Shown here in pieces: positions 49,103-57,307 of a stretch of 64,000 bases of DNA; the first letter of the stretch is position 1; the number at the start of each line of letters is the position of its first letter. The translations under genes and the position numbers were made by a program. The notes under the pieces were generated by a model, which made no database searches, was not told the origin of the DNA, and saw only the letters and a program-made list of their open reading frames with translations. Source of the stretch: JBFXAF01 sp050184585 (lineage in GTDB: Bacteria > Pseudomonadota > Alphaproteobacteria > Rhizobiales > Rhizobiaceae); the NCBI GenBank assembly GCA_050184585.1, contig JBFXAF010000002.1, positions 372,001-436,000 of the forward strand, read 5' to 3'.

Positions 49103-49860
49103 CAGAGCGCGAAGCCGCCGTCCACCGACATCACCGCCCCCGTGGTGAAGGCCGCTTCGTCGCTCGCCAGATAGACCACGATCGGTGCGATTTCCGTTGC
49201 GTCGGCGACCCGGCCCATCGGCTGGCGGGCGACGAACATGTCCATCGCCTTGTCTTTGCTGCCCCATTCCTTGCCGAGCGTCTCGACGCGGTCTTCCCAG
49301 GACGGAGACCGGAAGGTGCCGGGCGCGACCGCGTTGCAGCGGATGCCGTCGCGGATGAAGTCGGCGGCGACGGATTTCGTGAGCCCGATCACCGCCGCCT
49401 TGGTGGTGCCGTAGACATAGCGGTTCGGTATGCCGCGGATCGAGGAGGCGCCCGACGCGATGTTGACAATGGACGACGTGCCGCCGCTGTGCTTGGCCCG
49501 GTCGATCATTCCGGGCAGGAACGCGCGGACCATGCGGTGCATGGATTTCACGTTGAGATCGAAGGAGAAGTCCCAGTCCTTCTCGCTGGTGGTGAGCGCA
49601 GTGCCGTTGTGCACGAAGCCGGCGACGTTGACGAGAATGTCGACGGCCCCGACCTTGGCGGCGTAGCCATCGACGGCGCGCGTGGAGGTGACGTCCAGCT
49701 TCGCCTTCTTCACCCGCGCCAGCCCGTCGAGCTTCGCCCGGTCGATGTCGGATGCATGGACGGTCGCGCCCTCCTTCACGAAGAGTTCGGCGATGGCACG
49801 GCCTATGCCCTGCCCGGCTGCCGTGACGACCGCGATCTTTCCCTTCAGCCTGCCTGCCAC
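49102..49860 (-). CDS. SDR family NAD(P)-dependent oxidoreductase
   Basis: A 252-residue classical SDR from GTG 49860 (VAGRLKGKIAVVTAAGQGIGRAIAELF) with GGAGGAAG ideally placed upstream, so the much longer frame to 50019 is rejected. Motifs: AAGQGIGRA, NVAGF, catalytic Ser in VNIASGASS and YVYGTTK with Tyr-x3-Lys. Closest in style to 3-hydroxybutyrate or 2-keto-3-deoxy-L-fuconate dehydrogenases. It belongs to an operon with denD; sugar-acid oxidation is a reasonable guess. Confidence 0.87.
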   Translation of the reverse strand: MAGRLKGKIAVVTAAGQGIGRAIAELFVKEGATVHASDIDRAKLDGLARVKKAKLDVTSTRAVDGYAAKVGAVDILVNVAGFVHNGTALTTSEKDWDFSFDLNVKSMHRMVRAFLPGMIDRAKHSGGTSSIVNIASGASSIRGIPNRYVYGTTKAAVIGLTKSVAADFIRDGIRCNAVAPGTFRSPSWEDRVETLGKEWGSKDKAMDMFVARQPMGRVADATEIAPIVVYLASDEAAFTTGAVMSVDGGFAL

Positions 49861-49873
49861 GCTCTTCCTCCGC

Positions 49874-50830
49874 TCAATGCATCCGCGAGCGCGGGATATC
49901 CGCGCACTGTCCGTATTCCGGTTCGACCGTCGCGTGCTCGATCCCGTGCCGGTCGGCAAGCCTTGCCTTGATCGCAACCACGGCGAGTTGCGCGTCCGCG
50001 CCGTCCGACAGGCAGGCATGCAGCGTCGCCATGTTGCGGCTGCCGTCGAGCGACCAGACGTGCATGTGATGGATTTCCCGCACGCCGGCGACCGAGGCCT
50101 GGATATCCCTGGCGATCAGGTCGCGGTCGAGCGCTGCCGGCGCGCCCTCGAGCAGCAGATGGCCTGACTCGGCGACCAGCTTCCAGGCGCTGCGGAACAG
50201 GATGACCGCGACGATCGCGGACAGTATCGGGTCGATCGGCAGCCAGCCGGTGACGAGGATCACGCCCGCCGCGACGATCGCCGCCATCGAGCCGAGCAGG
50301 TCGCCGGCGACGTGCAGAATCGCGCCCCGCATGTTGAGGCTTTCGCGGTCGCCGCCGTGCAGCACCAAGAAGGCCGCGATGTTGACGCAGAGCCCGATCA
50401 CCGCCACGACGAGCATGGGGCCGCCGAGGATCGGCGAAGGCGTGGCCAGCCGTTCCCATGCCTCCCACACGATCCACGCGCCGATGAGAAAGATCGTCAG
50501 CCCGTTGGTGTAGGCGACCAGGACCTTGATCCGGTCGAAGCCGTAGGTGAGCCGCGGCGTCGCCGCTCGTTCGGCGAGCCTGAAGGCGTACCATGCGAGC
50601 ACCAGCGAAACCGAATCGGTCAGCATGTGACCGGCGTCGGCGATCAGCGCCAGCGAGCCTGTGACGAAGCCGCCGATCGCCTCGGCCACCATGAAACCGG
50701 CCGTGAGCACCGCCGCGATCAGGACACGCGTCTTGTCCGACGATCCGTGGACATGACCGCCGGGTCCGTGACTGTGCCCATGGTCGTGGCTGTGGTGGCC
50801 GTGGTCAGAATGTCCGTGAGCGTGGCCCAT
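49874..50830 (-). CDS. Cation diffusion facilitator (zinc/cobalt exporter, CzcD/ZitB type)
   Basis: A 318-residue CDF protein. A His-rich N-terminus (about residues 3-28) precedes six membrane helices with the metal site ADAGHMLTD (helix 2) and HVAGDLLGS (helix 5), both HxxxD. The C-terminal cytoplasmic domain ends with IEHATVEPEYG. Exchanges Zn2+ or Co2+ for protons at the inner membrane. Followed after 13 nt by the SDR gene. The second metal-efflux gene in this region after rcnA. Confidence 0.93.
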   Translation of the reverse strand: MGHAHGHSDHGHHSHDHGHSHGPGGHVHGSSDKTRVLIAAVLTAGFMVAEAIGGFVTGSLALIADAGHMLTDSVSLVLAWYAFRLAERAATPRLTYGFDRIKVLVAYTNGLTIFLIGAWIVWEAWERLATPSPILGGPMLVVAVIGLCVNIAAFLVLHGGDRESLNMRGAILHVAGDLLGSMAAIVAAGVILVTGWLPIDPILSAIVAVILFRSAWKLVAESGHLLLEGAPAALDRDLIARDIQASVAGVREIHHMHVWSLDGSRNMATLHACLSDGADAQLAVVAIKARLADRHGIEHATVEPEYGQCADIPRSRMH

Positions 50831-50868
50831 GAGGACCCTCTTGGAAACAGAATAACATTACGCGCCAG

Positions 50869-51540
50869 TCACTTACGGAAATCCTCCAGGCGGCGCTTCT
50901 GGCTGCCGTCTCTATCAAAGTTGGACGGGTCGAGCCACCCTTCGAACGCGGCTTTCAGCAAGGGCCACTCACCGTCGATCGCCGAATACCAGGCCGTGTC
51001 GCGGTTCTCGCCCTTGATCACCATGTGCTGGCGGAAAATGCCCTCGAAGGAGAGCCCGAACCGGTCCGCCGCCCGCTTCGACGGTTCGTTGCGGTTGTTG
51101 CACTTCCATTCGTAGCGCCGGTAGCCGAGTTCCTCGAAGGCGTACGCCATGAAAAGGTACATCGCCTCCGTCGCCGCCGGTTTGCGGGCGACGATCGGCG
51201 ACCAGTAGATGTGGCCGATCTCGATGGCGCCGTTCGCCGGATCGATCCTCAGATAGGTCTGGCGTCCGGCGACCTTGCCCGAAGCCTTGTCGATGACCGC
51301 GAAATAGAGCGGATCTTCGCTCTTCTCCGCCCTGTCGAGCCAGGGCTGGAATGCCGTCCGGTCCTCCGGCGGAAACTCGCCCAGATAGCGGAAGCGCCCG
51401 TCCGCGTCGGCCACCCGCGAGGCCTCGAACAGCCCGTCGCCGTGCTTCGCCGCGTCCAGCGGCTCCAGCCGGACATAGCGGCCTTCCAGCGGAACCCGGG
51501 AAGGACGCGGGCGCGGAGTCCAGTCGGAAAGGTCGGTCAT
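50869..51540 (-). CDS. GNAT family N-acetyltransferase (RimJ/RimL type)
   Basis: A 223-residue protein from ATG 51540 (MTDLSDWTPRPRPSRVPLEGRYVRLEP). IEIGHIYWSPIVARKPAATEAMYLFMAYAFEELGYRRYEWKCNNRNEPSKRAADRFGLSFEG (in outline) carries the RimL-like acetyl-CoA fold. Likely acetylates small molecules or protein N-termini. Transcribed away from vapB. The frame to 51606 overlaps the vapB promoter and is not used. Confidence 0.88.
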   Translation of the reverse strand: MTDLSDWTPRPRPSRVPLEGRYVRLEPLDAAKHGDGLFEASRVADADGRFRYLGEFPPEDRTAFQPWLDRAEKSEDPLYFAVIDKASGKVAGRQTYLRIDPANGAIEIGHIYWSPIVARKPAATEAMYLFMAYAFEELGYRRYEWKCNNRNEPSKRAADRFGLSFEGIFRQHMVIKGENRDTAWYSAIDGEWPLLKAAFEGWLDPSNFDRDGSQKRRLEDFRK

Positions 51541-51605
51541 GACGGGCTCATTCTTGAAAGTTGCAGCATAGCAATATATGCTTCCATGCAAAGGGAATTG
51601 GGCCA

Positions 51606-51839
51606 ATGGCGATTACCATTCGGAACAGCAAAATCGAGTCGATGATCCGCGATATCGGGCGCCATACGGGCGAGGGACCGAGCGCGGTCATCGCGCGAGC
51701 TGTGGAGGGCTTGAGCGGCAAGACCTTCTCCGACATCGAGTCGCGCGAAAAGCTCTCGCGGCTGATGAAGGGCGTACCACCCCGCGATCCCGGCCTGACG
51801 TGGAAGCGCCTCCGCGACGAGATGGACAGCATCTTCTAG
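51606..51839 (+). CDS. VapB-type antitoxin
   Basis: A 77-residue protein (MAITIRNSKIESMIRDIGRHTGEGPSAVIARAVEGLSG) of the rhizobial VapB/Rv0623-like PSK family with a short DNA-binding N-terminus and an acidic C-terminus (RLRDEMDSIF) that would wrap the toxin. It is followed after 13 nt by the PIN toxin. Divergent from the GNAT gene. Confidence 0.85.
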   Translation: MAITIRNSKIESMIRDIGRHTGEGPSAVIARAVEGLSGKTFSDIESREKLSRLMKGVPPRDPGLTWKRLRDEMDSIF

Positions 51840-51852
51840 AGCGAAGTCGGCC

Positions 51853-52272
51853 GTGCAGCCTGCGACCAACGCCTGCGTCATCGACACGTCCGCCGTCGTC
51901 GCGATACGGTTCCGGGAACCCGAGGCCGAGACCTTCGCGGTGAGGCTGGGTGCTTCTCCCTATAGAATCCTGCCGCCGTCCTGCATTGTGGAGTTCTGCA
52001 TGCTTCAGAAGATCGGCAGGGATCTCGGCGAGTGGGTCGCCAACTTCCTCGACGAGTACGAGGTGACCGTCCTGCCGATGAGCCCCGAGATCGCCTGGAT
52101 CGCGGCGGGAGCAGCAACACGTTTCGGCCGAGGTTCCGGCCATCCGGCCAAGCTCAATTTCGGCGATTGCATGTCTTATGCCTTCGCGCGACACCTCGGC
52201 GCGCCCCTGCTCTTCAAGGGCGACGACTTCATCCACACGGACATCGTACCGGCACTGGAAACTGGATCATGA
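51853..52272 (+). CDS. VapC-type PIN-domain ribonuclease toxin
   Basis: A 139-residue PIN protein from GTG 51853. Acidic active-site residues: VIDTSAVVAI (Asp, residue 11), CIVEFCMLQ (Glu), NFGDCMSYAFAR (Asp) and LLFKGDDFIHTDI (Asp). All four are present, so it should be an active RNase. Its TGA overlaps the ATG of the aminotransferase gene (ATGA at 52269-52272), so the TA pair is physically coupled to a metabolic gene. Confidence 0.9.
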   Translation: MQPATNACVIDTSAVVAIRFREPEAETFAVRLGASPYRILPPSCIVEFCMLQKIGRDLGEWVANFLDEYEVTVLPMSPEIAWIAAGAATRFGRGSGHPAKLNFGDCMSYAFARHLGAPLLFKGDDFIHTDIVPALETGS

Positions 52273-53480
52273 CCCTCCACACCGTCCCCGCCTTCGACCG
52301 TCTCGGCGAGGAGAACGCCTTCGCCGTGCTCGCCCGCGCCACCGCGCTGGCCGCGCAGGGCCGCGACATTATCAACCTCGGCATCGGCCAGCCCGACTTC
52401 AAGACGCCGGGACACATCGTGGAAGCGGCAATCAAGGCGCTGCGCGACGGCCATCACGGCTACACGCCCGCGACCGGCCTGCTCGCCACCCGCGAGGCGG
52501 TGGTCCGCCGCACTCTGACGACGACCGGCGTCGAGGTCTCGCCCGAGAGCGTGATGATCCTGCCCGGCGGCAAGCCGACCATGTATGCCGCGATCGTCAT
52601 GTTCGGGGAGCCGGGCGCGGAGATCCTCTATCCGGACCCCGGCTTTCCGATCTATCGATCGATGATCGAGTTCACCGGCGCGAAGCCCGTGCCGGTGCCG
52701 GTCCGCGAGGAGAACGGCTTCGCCTTCTCGGCCGAGGAGACGCTGGCCCTGATCACGCCGAAGACGCGGCTGCTCATCCTCAACTCGCCGGCCAACCCGA
52801 CCGGCGGCGTGACGCCGAAGGCCGAGATCGACAAGCTGGTTAGGGGGCTCGCCGCGCACCCCGAAGTGGCGATCATGTCGGACGAGATCTACGACGTCAT
52901 GACCTATGACGGCGAGGAGCACTGCTCGCTTCTGACCTTTCCCGAAATCCGCGACCGGCTGATCGTGCTCAACGGCTGGTCGAAGACCTGGGCCATGACC
53001 GGATGGCGCATGGGCTGGTCGATCTGGCCGAACGGCGACAAGGGCGGCAACCTCTACGACAAGGTGCGCAAGCTGGCGGTCAACTGCTGGTCCTGCGTCA
53101 ACGCGCCGTCGCAATTCGCCGGCATCGCCGCGATCGACGGACCGCAGGACGAGGTGGATGCGATGATGCGCGCCTTCGACCGGCGGCGGAAGGTCGTGGT
53201 GGAAGGGTTGAACACATTGCCCGGCGTTTCCTGCGCGACCCCCAAGGGCGCCTTCTACGCCTTTCCGAATGTCGGGAAGACCGGCTGGAAGGCCAAGGCG
53301 CTGGCCTCGAAGCTGCTCGACGAGGCCGGCGTGGCGCTGATCGGCGGGCCGGATTTCGGCATCCTCGGCGAGGGCTACATTCGCCTGTCCTACGCCAATT
53401 CCGAGGAGAACATCCTGCGCGCGCTGGAGCGCATGCAACGCTTCCTCGAGGCCGGCGAAAACCGGGGAGCGGCCTCATGA
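52269..53480 (+). CDS. Class I/II pyridoxal-phosphate aminotransferase
   Basis: A 403-residue aminotransferase: IINLGIGQPDFKTPGHI, GYTPATGLLATREAV, LNSPANPTGGV (substrate/PLP Asn), MSDEIYDVMTYDG and PLP lysine in NGWSKTWAMTGWRMGW. It fits the aspartate/alanine aminotransferase subgroup. The ATG at 52269 overlaps the vapC stop; longer frames are inside vapC. Its TGA overlaps the start of the Kazal protein gene. Substrate not assignable. Confidence 0.93.
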   Translation: MTLHTVPAFDRLGEENAFAVLARATALAAQGRDIINLGIGQPDFKTPGHIVEAAIKALRDGHHGYTPATGLLATREAVVRRTLTTTGVEVSPESVMILPGGKPTMYAAIVMFGEPGAEILYPDPGFPIYRSMIEFTGAKPVPVPVREENGFAFSAEETLALITPKTRLLILNSPANPTGGVTPKAEIDKLVRGLAAHPEVAIMSDEIYDVMTYDGEEHCSLLTFPEIRDRLIVLNGWSKTWAMTGWRMGWSIWPNGDKGGNLYDKVRKLAVNCWSCVNAPSQFAGIAAIDGPQDEVDAMMRAFDRRRKVVVEGLNTLPGVSCATPKGAFYAFPNVGKTGWKAKALASKLLDEAGVALIGGPDFGILGEGYIRLSYANSEENILRALERMQRFLEAGENRGAAS

Positions 53481-53791
53481 CCGACATCAGGACCGCCCTC
53501 GCAGCCCTCCACTTCGGCCTCACGGCGCTGGCCATGGGTCCGGCCTCGGCCGACGAGCCGATGAAGCCCTGCGGCGGCATCGCCGGTCTCGCCTGCCCGG
53601 CGGACCAGTATTGCGATTTTCCTGCCGACGCGCAGTGCGGCGCGGCCGACCGCACAGGCTCCTGCATGCCGAGACCCGAGTTCTGCACGCGCGAATACGC
53701 GCCGGTCTGCGGCTGCGACGGCAAGACCTACGGCAACGACTGCGAGCGCCGCTCGGCGGGGGTGTCGAAGGTGTCGGACGGGGAGTGCTGA
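53477..53791 (+). CDS. Exported Kazal-type protease-inhibitor domain protein
   Basis: A 104-residue protein with a signal peptide (TALAALHFGLTALAMGPASA). It then has a Cys-rich CGGIAGLACPADQYCDFP segment and a Kazal domain FCTREYAPVCGCDGKTYGNDCERRSAG with the conserved PVCGxDGxTYxNxC pattern and ten cysteines overall. Kazal domains inhibit serine proteases and are mostly eukaryotic; bacterial examples are few but known. Translationally coupled to the aminotransferase by ATGA. A periplasmic or secreted defence against host or competitor proteases is speculative. Confidence 0.85.
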   Translation: MTDIRTALAALHFGLTALAMGPASADEPMKPCGGIAGLACPADQYCDFPADAQCGAADRTGSCMPRPEFCTREYAPVCGCDGKTYGNDCERRSAGVSKVSDGEC

Positions 53792-53800
53792 GGGGCAGAC

Positions 53801-53932
53801 GCCTCCTCCACCGCCTTCGGCGGTCCCCCTCCACCGCTCTGCAGGGGAGGATTTGACGTAGCGGCCGTCCGCGACATTGATCCTCCCCCGTTTACGGGGG
53901 AGGGGGACCACGCGAAGCGTGGTGGAGGGGGC
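53801..53932. repeat. Palindromic intergenic repeat, family B, copy B3
   Basis: A 132-bp unit starting GCCTCCTCCACCGCCTTCGG and ending CGTGGTGGAGGGGGC. It has the same ACCGCCTTCGGCGGT hairpin and GGGGGAGGGGGACCACGCG tail as B1 and B2. It lies between two convergent genes. Confidence 0.75.
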
Positions 53933-53945
53933 GGCGGCCAATGGA

Positions 53946-54830
53946 TCACAACCCCTTCTCGAAGAAATGATCGGCGTAGGGGTTGTCGTTGTACCGCCCG
54001 ATCTCGCGGTAGCCGAGCTTGCGGTAGAGTGCGTGAGCCTCGGTGAGCGCGCGGTTGGTGTCGAGCTTCACGGTCGAGAACCCCGCCTCCCGCGCGATCG
54101 TCTCCAGCCGCTCCATGATGCGGCTCGCCACGCCGAGGCCTCGCGCCGACGAAGCCACCCAGACCCTCTTCACTTCGCCCTCCCCGCCGCCGAGCCGCTT
54201 CAGCGCGCCGCAGCCGATCGGGTCGCCCGCGAGCCGCGCCACCACGAACCAGCCCGCGGGCGGTGTGACGTCGGTCGCGTCGAGGCTGTTTCCCTGGCTA
54301 GGATCGAAACCCTTCTCGAACCGCATCGCGAGCTCGGCCTGATACTGCGACAGGCACGCAACGGCATCGACGCTGTCCGCGGCCTCGAGATCGACCGTGA
54401 CGGAACCTGCCTTCATGAGCCGCTCCACTTCGGCCATGGCGTCGCCGAGCCGGCGGCGCTGGGTTTCGGAGAGGCCAGACAGGATCGATGCCGCCAGATC
54501 GTCTGACAGGCGATCGTAGGCCTTCCACTCCTTCCGGCCCTTCGCGGTCAGGCGGAGCCATTTGGATCGGCGGTCTTCCCTGCGCGCGCCGACTTCGACG
54601 AGGTCCTGCCGTTCGAGCGAACGCAGAAGCCGGCTCATATAGCCGGAATCGACACCGAGCCGCCGGCGCAACGCAAGCACGTCCGCCCCACCGGTGGGTC
54701 CGATCTCGAAGATGAGCCGGGCCTCGCCGAGCGGCCGGCCGCGCGCGAGGTAGGTCTCGTCCAGCGCGCCGATGCGCTGGCTGACGGTGCGGTTGAAACT
54801 GCGGATGGTCGCGACGAGGTTGGCTTGCAT
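53946..54830 (-). CDS. MarR-GNAT fusion: bifunctional regulator/N-acetyltransferase
   Basis: A 294-residue protein. Residues about 1-145 form a MarR winged helix (GPTGGADVLALRRRLGVDSGYMSRLLRSLERQDLVEVGARREDRRSKWLRLTAKG, in outline). Residues about 145-294 form a GNAT domain with VKRVWVASSARGLGVASRIMERLETIAREAG (acetyl-CoA loop RGLGVA) and ALYRKLGYREIGRYND. The MarR-GNAT architecture is known in actinobacteria and proteobacteria. A perfect palindrome overlaps its start codon, so strong autoregulation is likely. Confidence 0.9.
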   Translation of the reverse strand: MQANLVATIRSFNRTVSQRIGALDETYLARGRPLGEARLIFEIGPTGGADVLALRRRLGVDSGYMSRLLRSLERQDLVEVGARREDRRSKWLRLTAKGRKEWKAYDRLSDDLAASILSGLSETQRRRLGDAMAEVERLMKAGSVTVDLEAADSVDAVACLSQYQAELAMRFEKGFDPSQGNSLDATDVTPPAGWFVVARLAGDPIGCGALKRLGGGEGEVKRVWVASSARGLGVASRIMERLETIAREAGFSTVKLDTNRALTEAHALYRKLGYREIGRYNDNPYADHFFEKGL

Positions 54831-54854
54831 TGTCTGACTTTAGTCAGACAATGC
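54827..54854. promoter_or_regulatory. Perfect operator palindrome over the MarR-GNAT start codon
   Basis: GCATTGTCTGACT (54827-54839), TT, AGTCAGACAATGC (54842-54854): a perfect 13-bp inverted repeat. The CAT of the start codon lies inside the left arm. Binding by the MarR domain would block its own transcription or initiation. Confidence 0.75.
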
Positions 54855-54875
54855 GTCCCCAGCAAGCGGGCGTTC

Positions 54876-55628
54876 TCATCCCCGACCGACGAACGGCATC
54901 TTGGTCGCCATCACCGTCATGAACAGCACGTTGGCGTCGAGCGGCAGGCTCGCCATGTGCGAGACCGCGTCGGCCACGCGCTCGACGTCCATCACGGCTT
55001 CCGCGGCGATCTCGCCATTGGCCTGCGGCACGCCGACGGTCATCGGCGCGGCCATCTCGGTCAGCGCGTTGCCGATATCGATCTGGCCGCAGGCGATGTC
55101 GAAGGGGCGACCGTCGAGCGCCAGCGTCTTCGTCAGCCCGGTGATGGCGTGCTTCGTGGTCGTGTAGGGCACCGAGCCGGGGCGCGGCGCATACGCCGAG
55201 ATCGAGCCGTTGTTGATGATGCGCCCGCCCATCGGCGACTGGTTGCGCATCGCCCTGAAGGCCGCGCGGGCGCAGAGGAACGAACCCGTCAGGTTGACCG
55301 CCACCACGTCGTTCCAGACGTCCACCGGTATCTCGTCGATGAGGGTCGAGCGGTAGCCCATGCCGGCATTGTTGAAGAGCAGGTCGACGCGGCCGAAAGC
55401 CTCGCCGACGGTCTCGAACAGGTCGTCCACCTCATCGGCCTTCGACACGTCGCAGGCGACGGCGAGCGCCTTCGCGCCGTGCGTGGACGAAGACGACGCG
55501 ACGGCCTCGTCGAGCAGCTTGCGCCGACGCCCGACGAACACGGTGTTCCAGCCATTGGCGAGAAGCTTCGCCGCCACCGCCTTGCCGATGCCGGTTCCCG
55601 CGCCCGTCACGATCGCCACGCCAGCCAT
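54876..55628 (-). CDS. SDR family oxidoreductase
   Basis: A 250-residue classical SDR: IVTGAGTGIGKAVAAKLL, NNAGMGY, catalytic Ser in INNGSISAYAP and Tyr-x3-Lys in YTTTKHA. Substrate unknown. Divergent from the TetR gene at 55881, with the CGTTAACG repeats between, so probably controlled by it. Confidence 0.9.
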   Translation of the reverse strand: MAGVAIVTGAGTGIGKAVAAKLLANGWNTVFVGRRRKLLDEAVASSSSTHGAKALAVACDVSKADEVDDLFETVGEAFGRVDLLFNNAGMGYRSTLIDEIPVDVWNDVVAVNLTGSFLCARAAFRAMRNQSPMGGRIINNGSISAYAPRPGSVPYTTTKHAITGLTKTLALDGRPFDIACGQIDIGNALTEMAAPMTVGVPQANGEIAAEAVMDVERVADAVSHMASLPLDANVLFMTVMATKMPFVGRG

Positions 55629-55785
55629 CGCCGTCTCCTGAGTTCAACTCGCGGAGGCTGGCATCGCAAATGGGGGAGGATGTGGCAAGGCCACGCGGAA
55701 AGGGCGGCCATTCGCGACCGCCCTGCTTCGAACCGCGCTTGGGAGGAGGAAAAGCCGATCCGATGACCGAATCATGCGCTCCGAT

Positions 55786-55804
55786 CGTTAACGGTTCGTT
55801 AACG
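55786..55804. promoter_or_regulatory. Tandem CGTTAACG palindromes
   Basis: CGTTAACG at 55786-55793 and again at 55797-55804, separated by GTT, with centres 11 bp apart on the same helix face. It lies between the SDR and tetR genes and is a plausible TetR operator. Confidence 0.5.
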
Positions 55805-55880
55805 CGCGGCGCAGCCGATTTGCGTCGAATTGAGGCATCTGGCAGGTTGACAGCGTCAAGATCCCTCAGGAGCCGCAAGC

Positions 55881-56483
55881 ATGCCGACAGCCTCGCGCCG
55901 CTACCACCACGGTGATCTGCGCGCCGCCCTGCTGTCGGCCGGCGAGGCCGAGCTTGCCGCCAGGGGCGTCGAGGGCTTCACGCTCAGAGGCGTGGCGAAG
56001 CGCGCCGGTGTCTCTCACGCCGCGCCCGCGCATCACTTCCGCGACACCGCCGCGCTGCTGACCGCGCTGGCGACGCAGGCGGCCCGGGAACTGACGGCCA
56101 GCATGCTCGAGCGCCAGGGGACCGCCGCGCGGGACCCGCGATCCCAACTCGTCGCCGCCGGACTTGGCTACGTCGACTTCGCACTCGCAAAGCCGGCGCT
56201 GTTCAAGCTGCTGTTCGGTTCGGAACGCCCCGACGCGGGGGACCCCGAAATGGTTCACCACGCGACGGCATCCTTCGACGTGCTCCTCACCGCGGTAGGC
56301 GCGGTGAGGCAGGCCGGCCCACACGGCCTCGACGATGACAGCCTGGACGTGGCGGCTGCCTGGTCGATCGTCCATGGCGTCGCGACGCTGCTGCTGGCTG
56401 GCCGCCTGAAATTCCTCGGTCCCCGGCTCGAAGCGGATCGCGAGGGCACGCTCCGCCGCATGATCGAGCGCGCGGTTCCCTGA
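55881..56483 (+). CDS. TetR family transcriptional regulator
   Basis: A 200-residue repressor with an early HTH (YHHGDLRAALLSAGEAELAARGVEGFTLRGVAKRAGVSHAAPAHHFRDTAALLTAL, in outline) and a C-terminal WHG domain (AAWSIVHGVATLLLAGRL). It is divergent from the SDR gene and the likely regulator of it. It ends 4 nt from the convergent DUF533 gene. Confidence 0.93.
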   Translation: MPTASRRYHHGDLRAALLSAGEAELAARGVEGFTLRGVAKRAGVSHAAPAHHFRDTAALLTALATQAARELTASMLERQGTAARDPRSQLVAAGLGYVDFALAKPALFKLLFGSERPDAGDPEMVHHATASFDVLLTAVGAVRQAGPHGLDDDSLDVAAAWSIVHGVATLLLAGRLKFLGPRLEADREGTLRRMIERAVP

Positions 56484-56487
56484 CCGG

Positions 56488-57237
56488 CTACCAGACGGAC
56501 TTGGTCCCGCCCACCTCCGGTACGGAGGATGCTGGCTGCTTGACCTCCGCGACCGTCGCCTCGACATGGTCGACCAGGGCATCCGGAAGCTGGAGACGCC
56601 CGGCCAGCAGGTCCAGATAACCGCGTTCGGCGCGTGTCTCGGGATCGATCGCAAGCCTCGAGGCCGTGTAGAGCTCGACGCGTTGCGCTTCGGTCCTGGC
56701 CGACCCGACGAGCTTGTCGAGATCGACGGGACGTTCCAGCTCGCTCATCAGGAAACGCTCGGCTTCCTCGCCGATGCCAGACAGAGCGAGCCGGTCGGCG
56801 ATCTTGGCGCGTTCGGCGTCGTCGATATGACCATCCGCACGCGCTGCCGCGATCATCGCGCGCACCAGCGACAGGGCGAACTCGCTCTCGCCCTGCGGAG
56901 CCTCGGCGGGGTCGAAGCCGGTATCGGCCGGCGGCGGCAGGAGCTCGGGCTCCCTCCCGGCGGGCTGCGCTTCGCCCGGCGTCCCGCCGTTCTTGTAGTT
57001 CTGGTAGGCCTTGTAGGCGAGGCCGCCGACCGCCGCGAGACCGCCGAGCTTGAGCGCCGTCCCGGTCACCCTCCGGCCAGTCCCGGTGCCGAGCAGCACC
57101 GCCACCAGGGCGCCGGCCGCAAGCGGATTGTCCTTGGCCAGTTGCTGCGCCTGCGCGGCCTTGTCGCGCACGGTCGAGCCCGTGCCGGGTATGGTGGAGC
57201 CGAGCAGGTCGTCGAGCAGCTTCTTGGGATCGAACAT
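56488..57237 (-). CDS. DUF533/TerB-like inner-membrane-associated protein
   Basis: A 249-residue protein from ATG 57237 (MFDPKKLLDDLLG) behind GGAGG. N-terminal Gly/Ala-rich part with a hydrophobic stretch at about residues 40-70 (GALVAVLLGTGTGRRVTGTALKLGGLAAVGGLAY, in part). The C-terminal TerB-like helical domain at about 118-240 has AMIAAARADGHIDDAERAKI. This is the DUF533 family (YebE type), regulated by envelope stress in enterobacteria. Function unknown here. Confidence 0.87.
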   Translation of the reverse strand: MFDPKKLLDDLLGSTIPGTGSTVRDKAAQAQQLAKDNPLAAGALVAVLLGTGTGRRVTGTALKLGGLAAVGGLAYKAYQNYKNGGTPGEAQPAGREPELLPPPADTGFDPAEAPQGESEFALSLVRAMIAAARADGHIDDAERAKIADRLALSGIGEEAERFLMSELERPVDLDKLVGSARTEAQRVELYTASRLAIDPETRAERGYLDLLAGRLQLPDALVDHVEATVAEVKQPASSVPEVGGTKSVW

Positions 57238-57307
57238 GCGGACCTCCTTGTTTCGCCGAAAGCAGGTAGGCAGCCAACCGCTACAATACAACGACAGACG
57301 CTGACAT

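Noticed and set aside
51837..51844. TAGAGC at the vapB stop, resembling the tip of the A-family elements
   Set aside because: Only GAGC matches and no inverted end or TA pair follows; likely chance.
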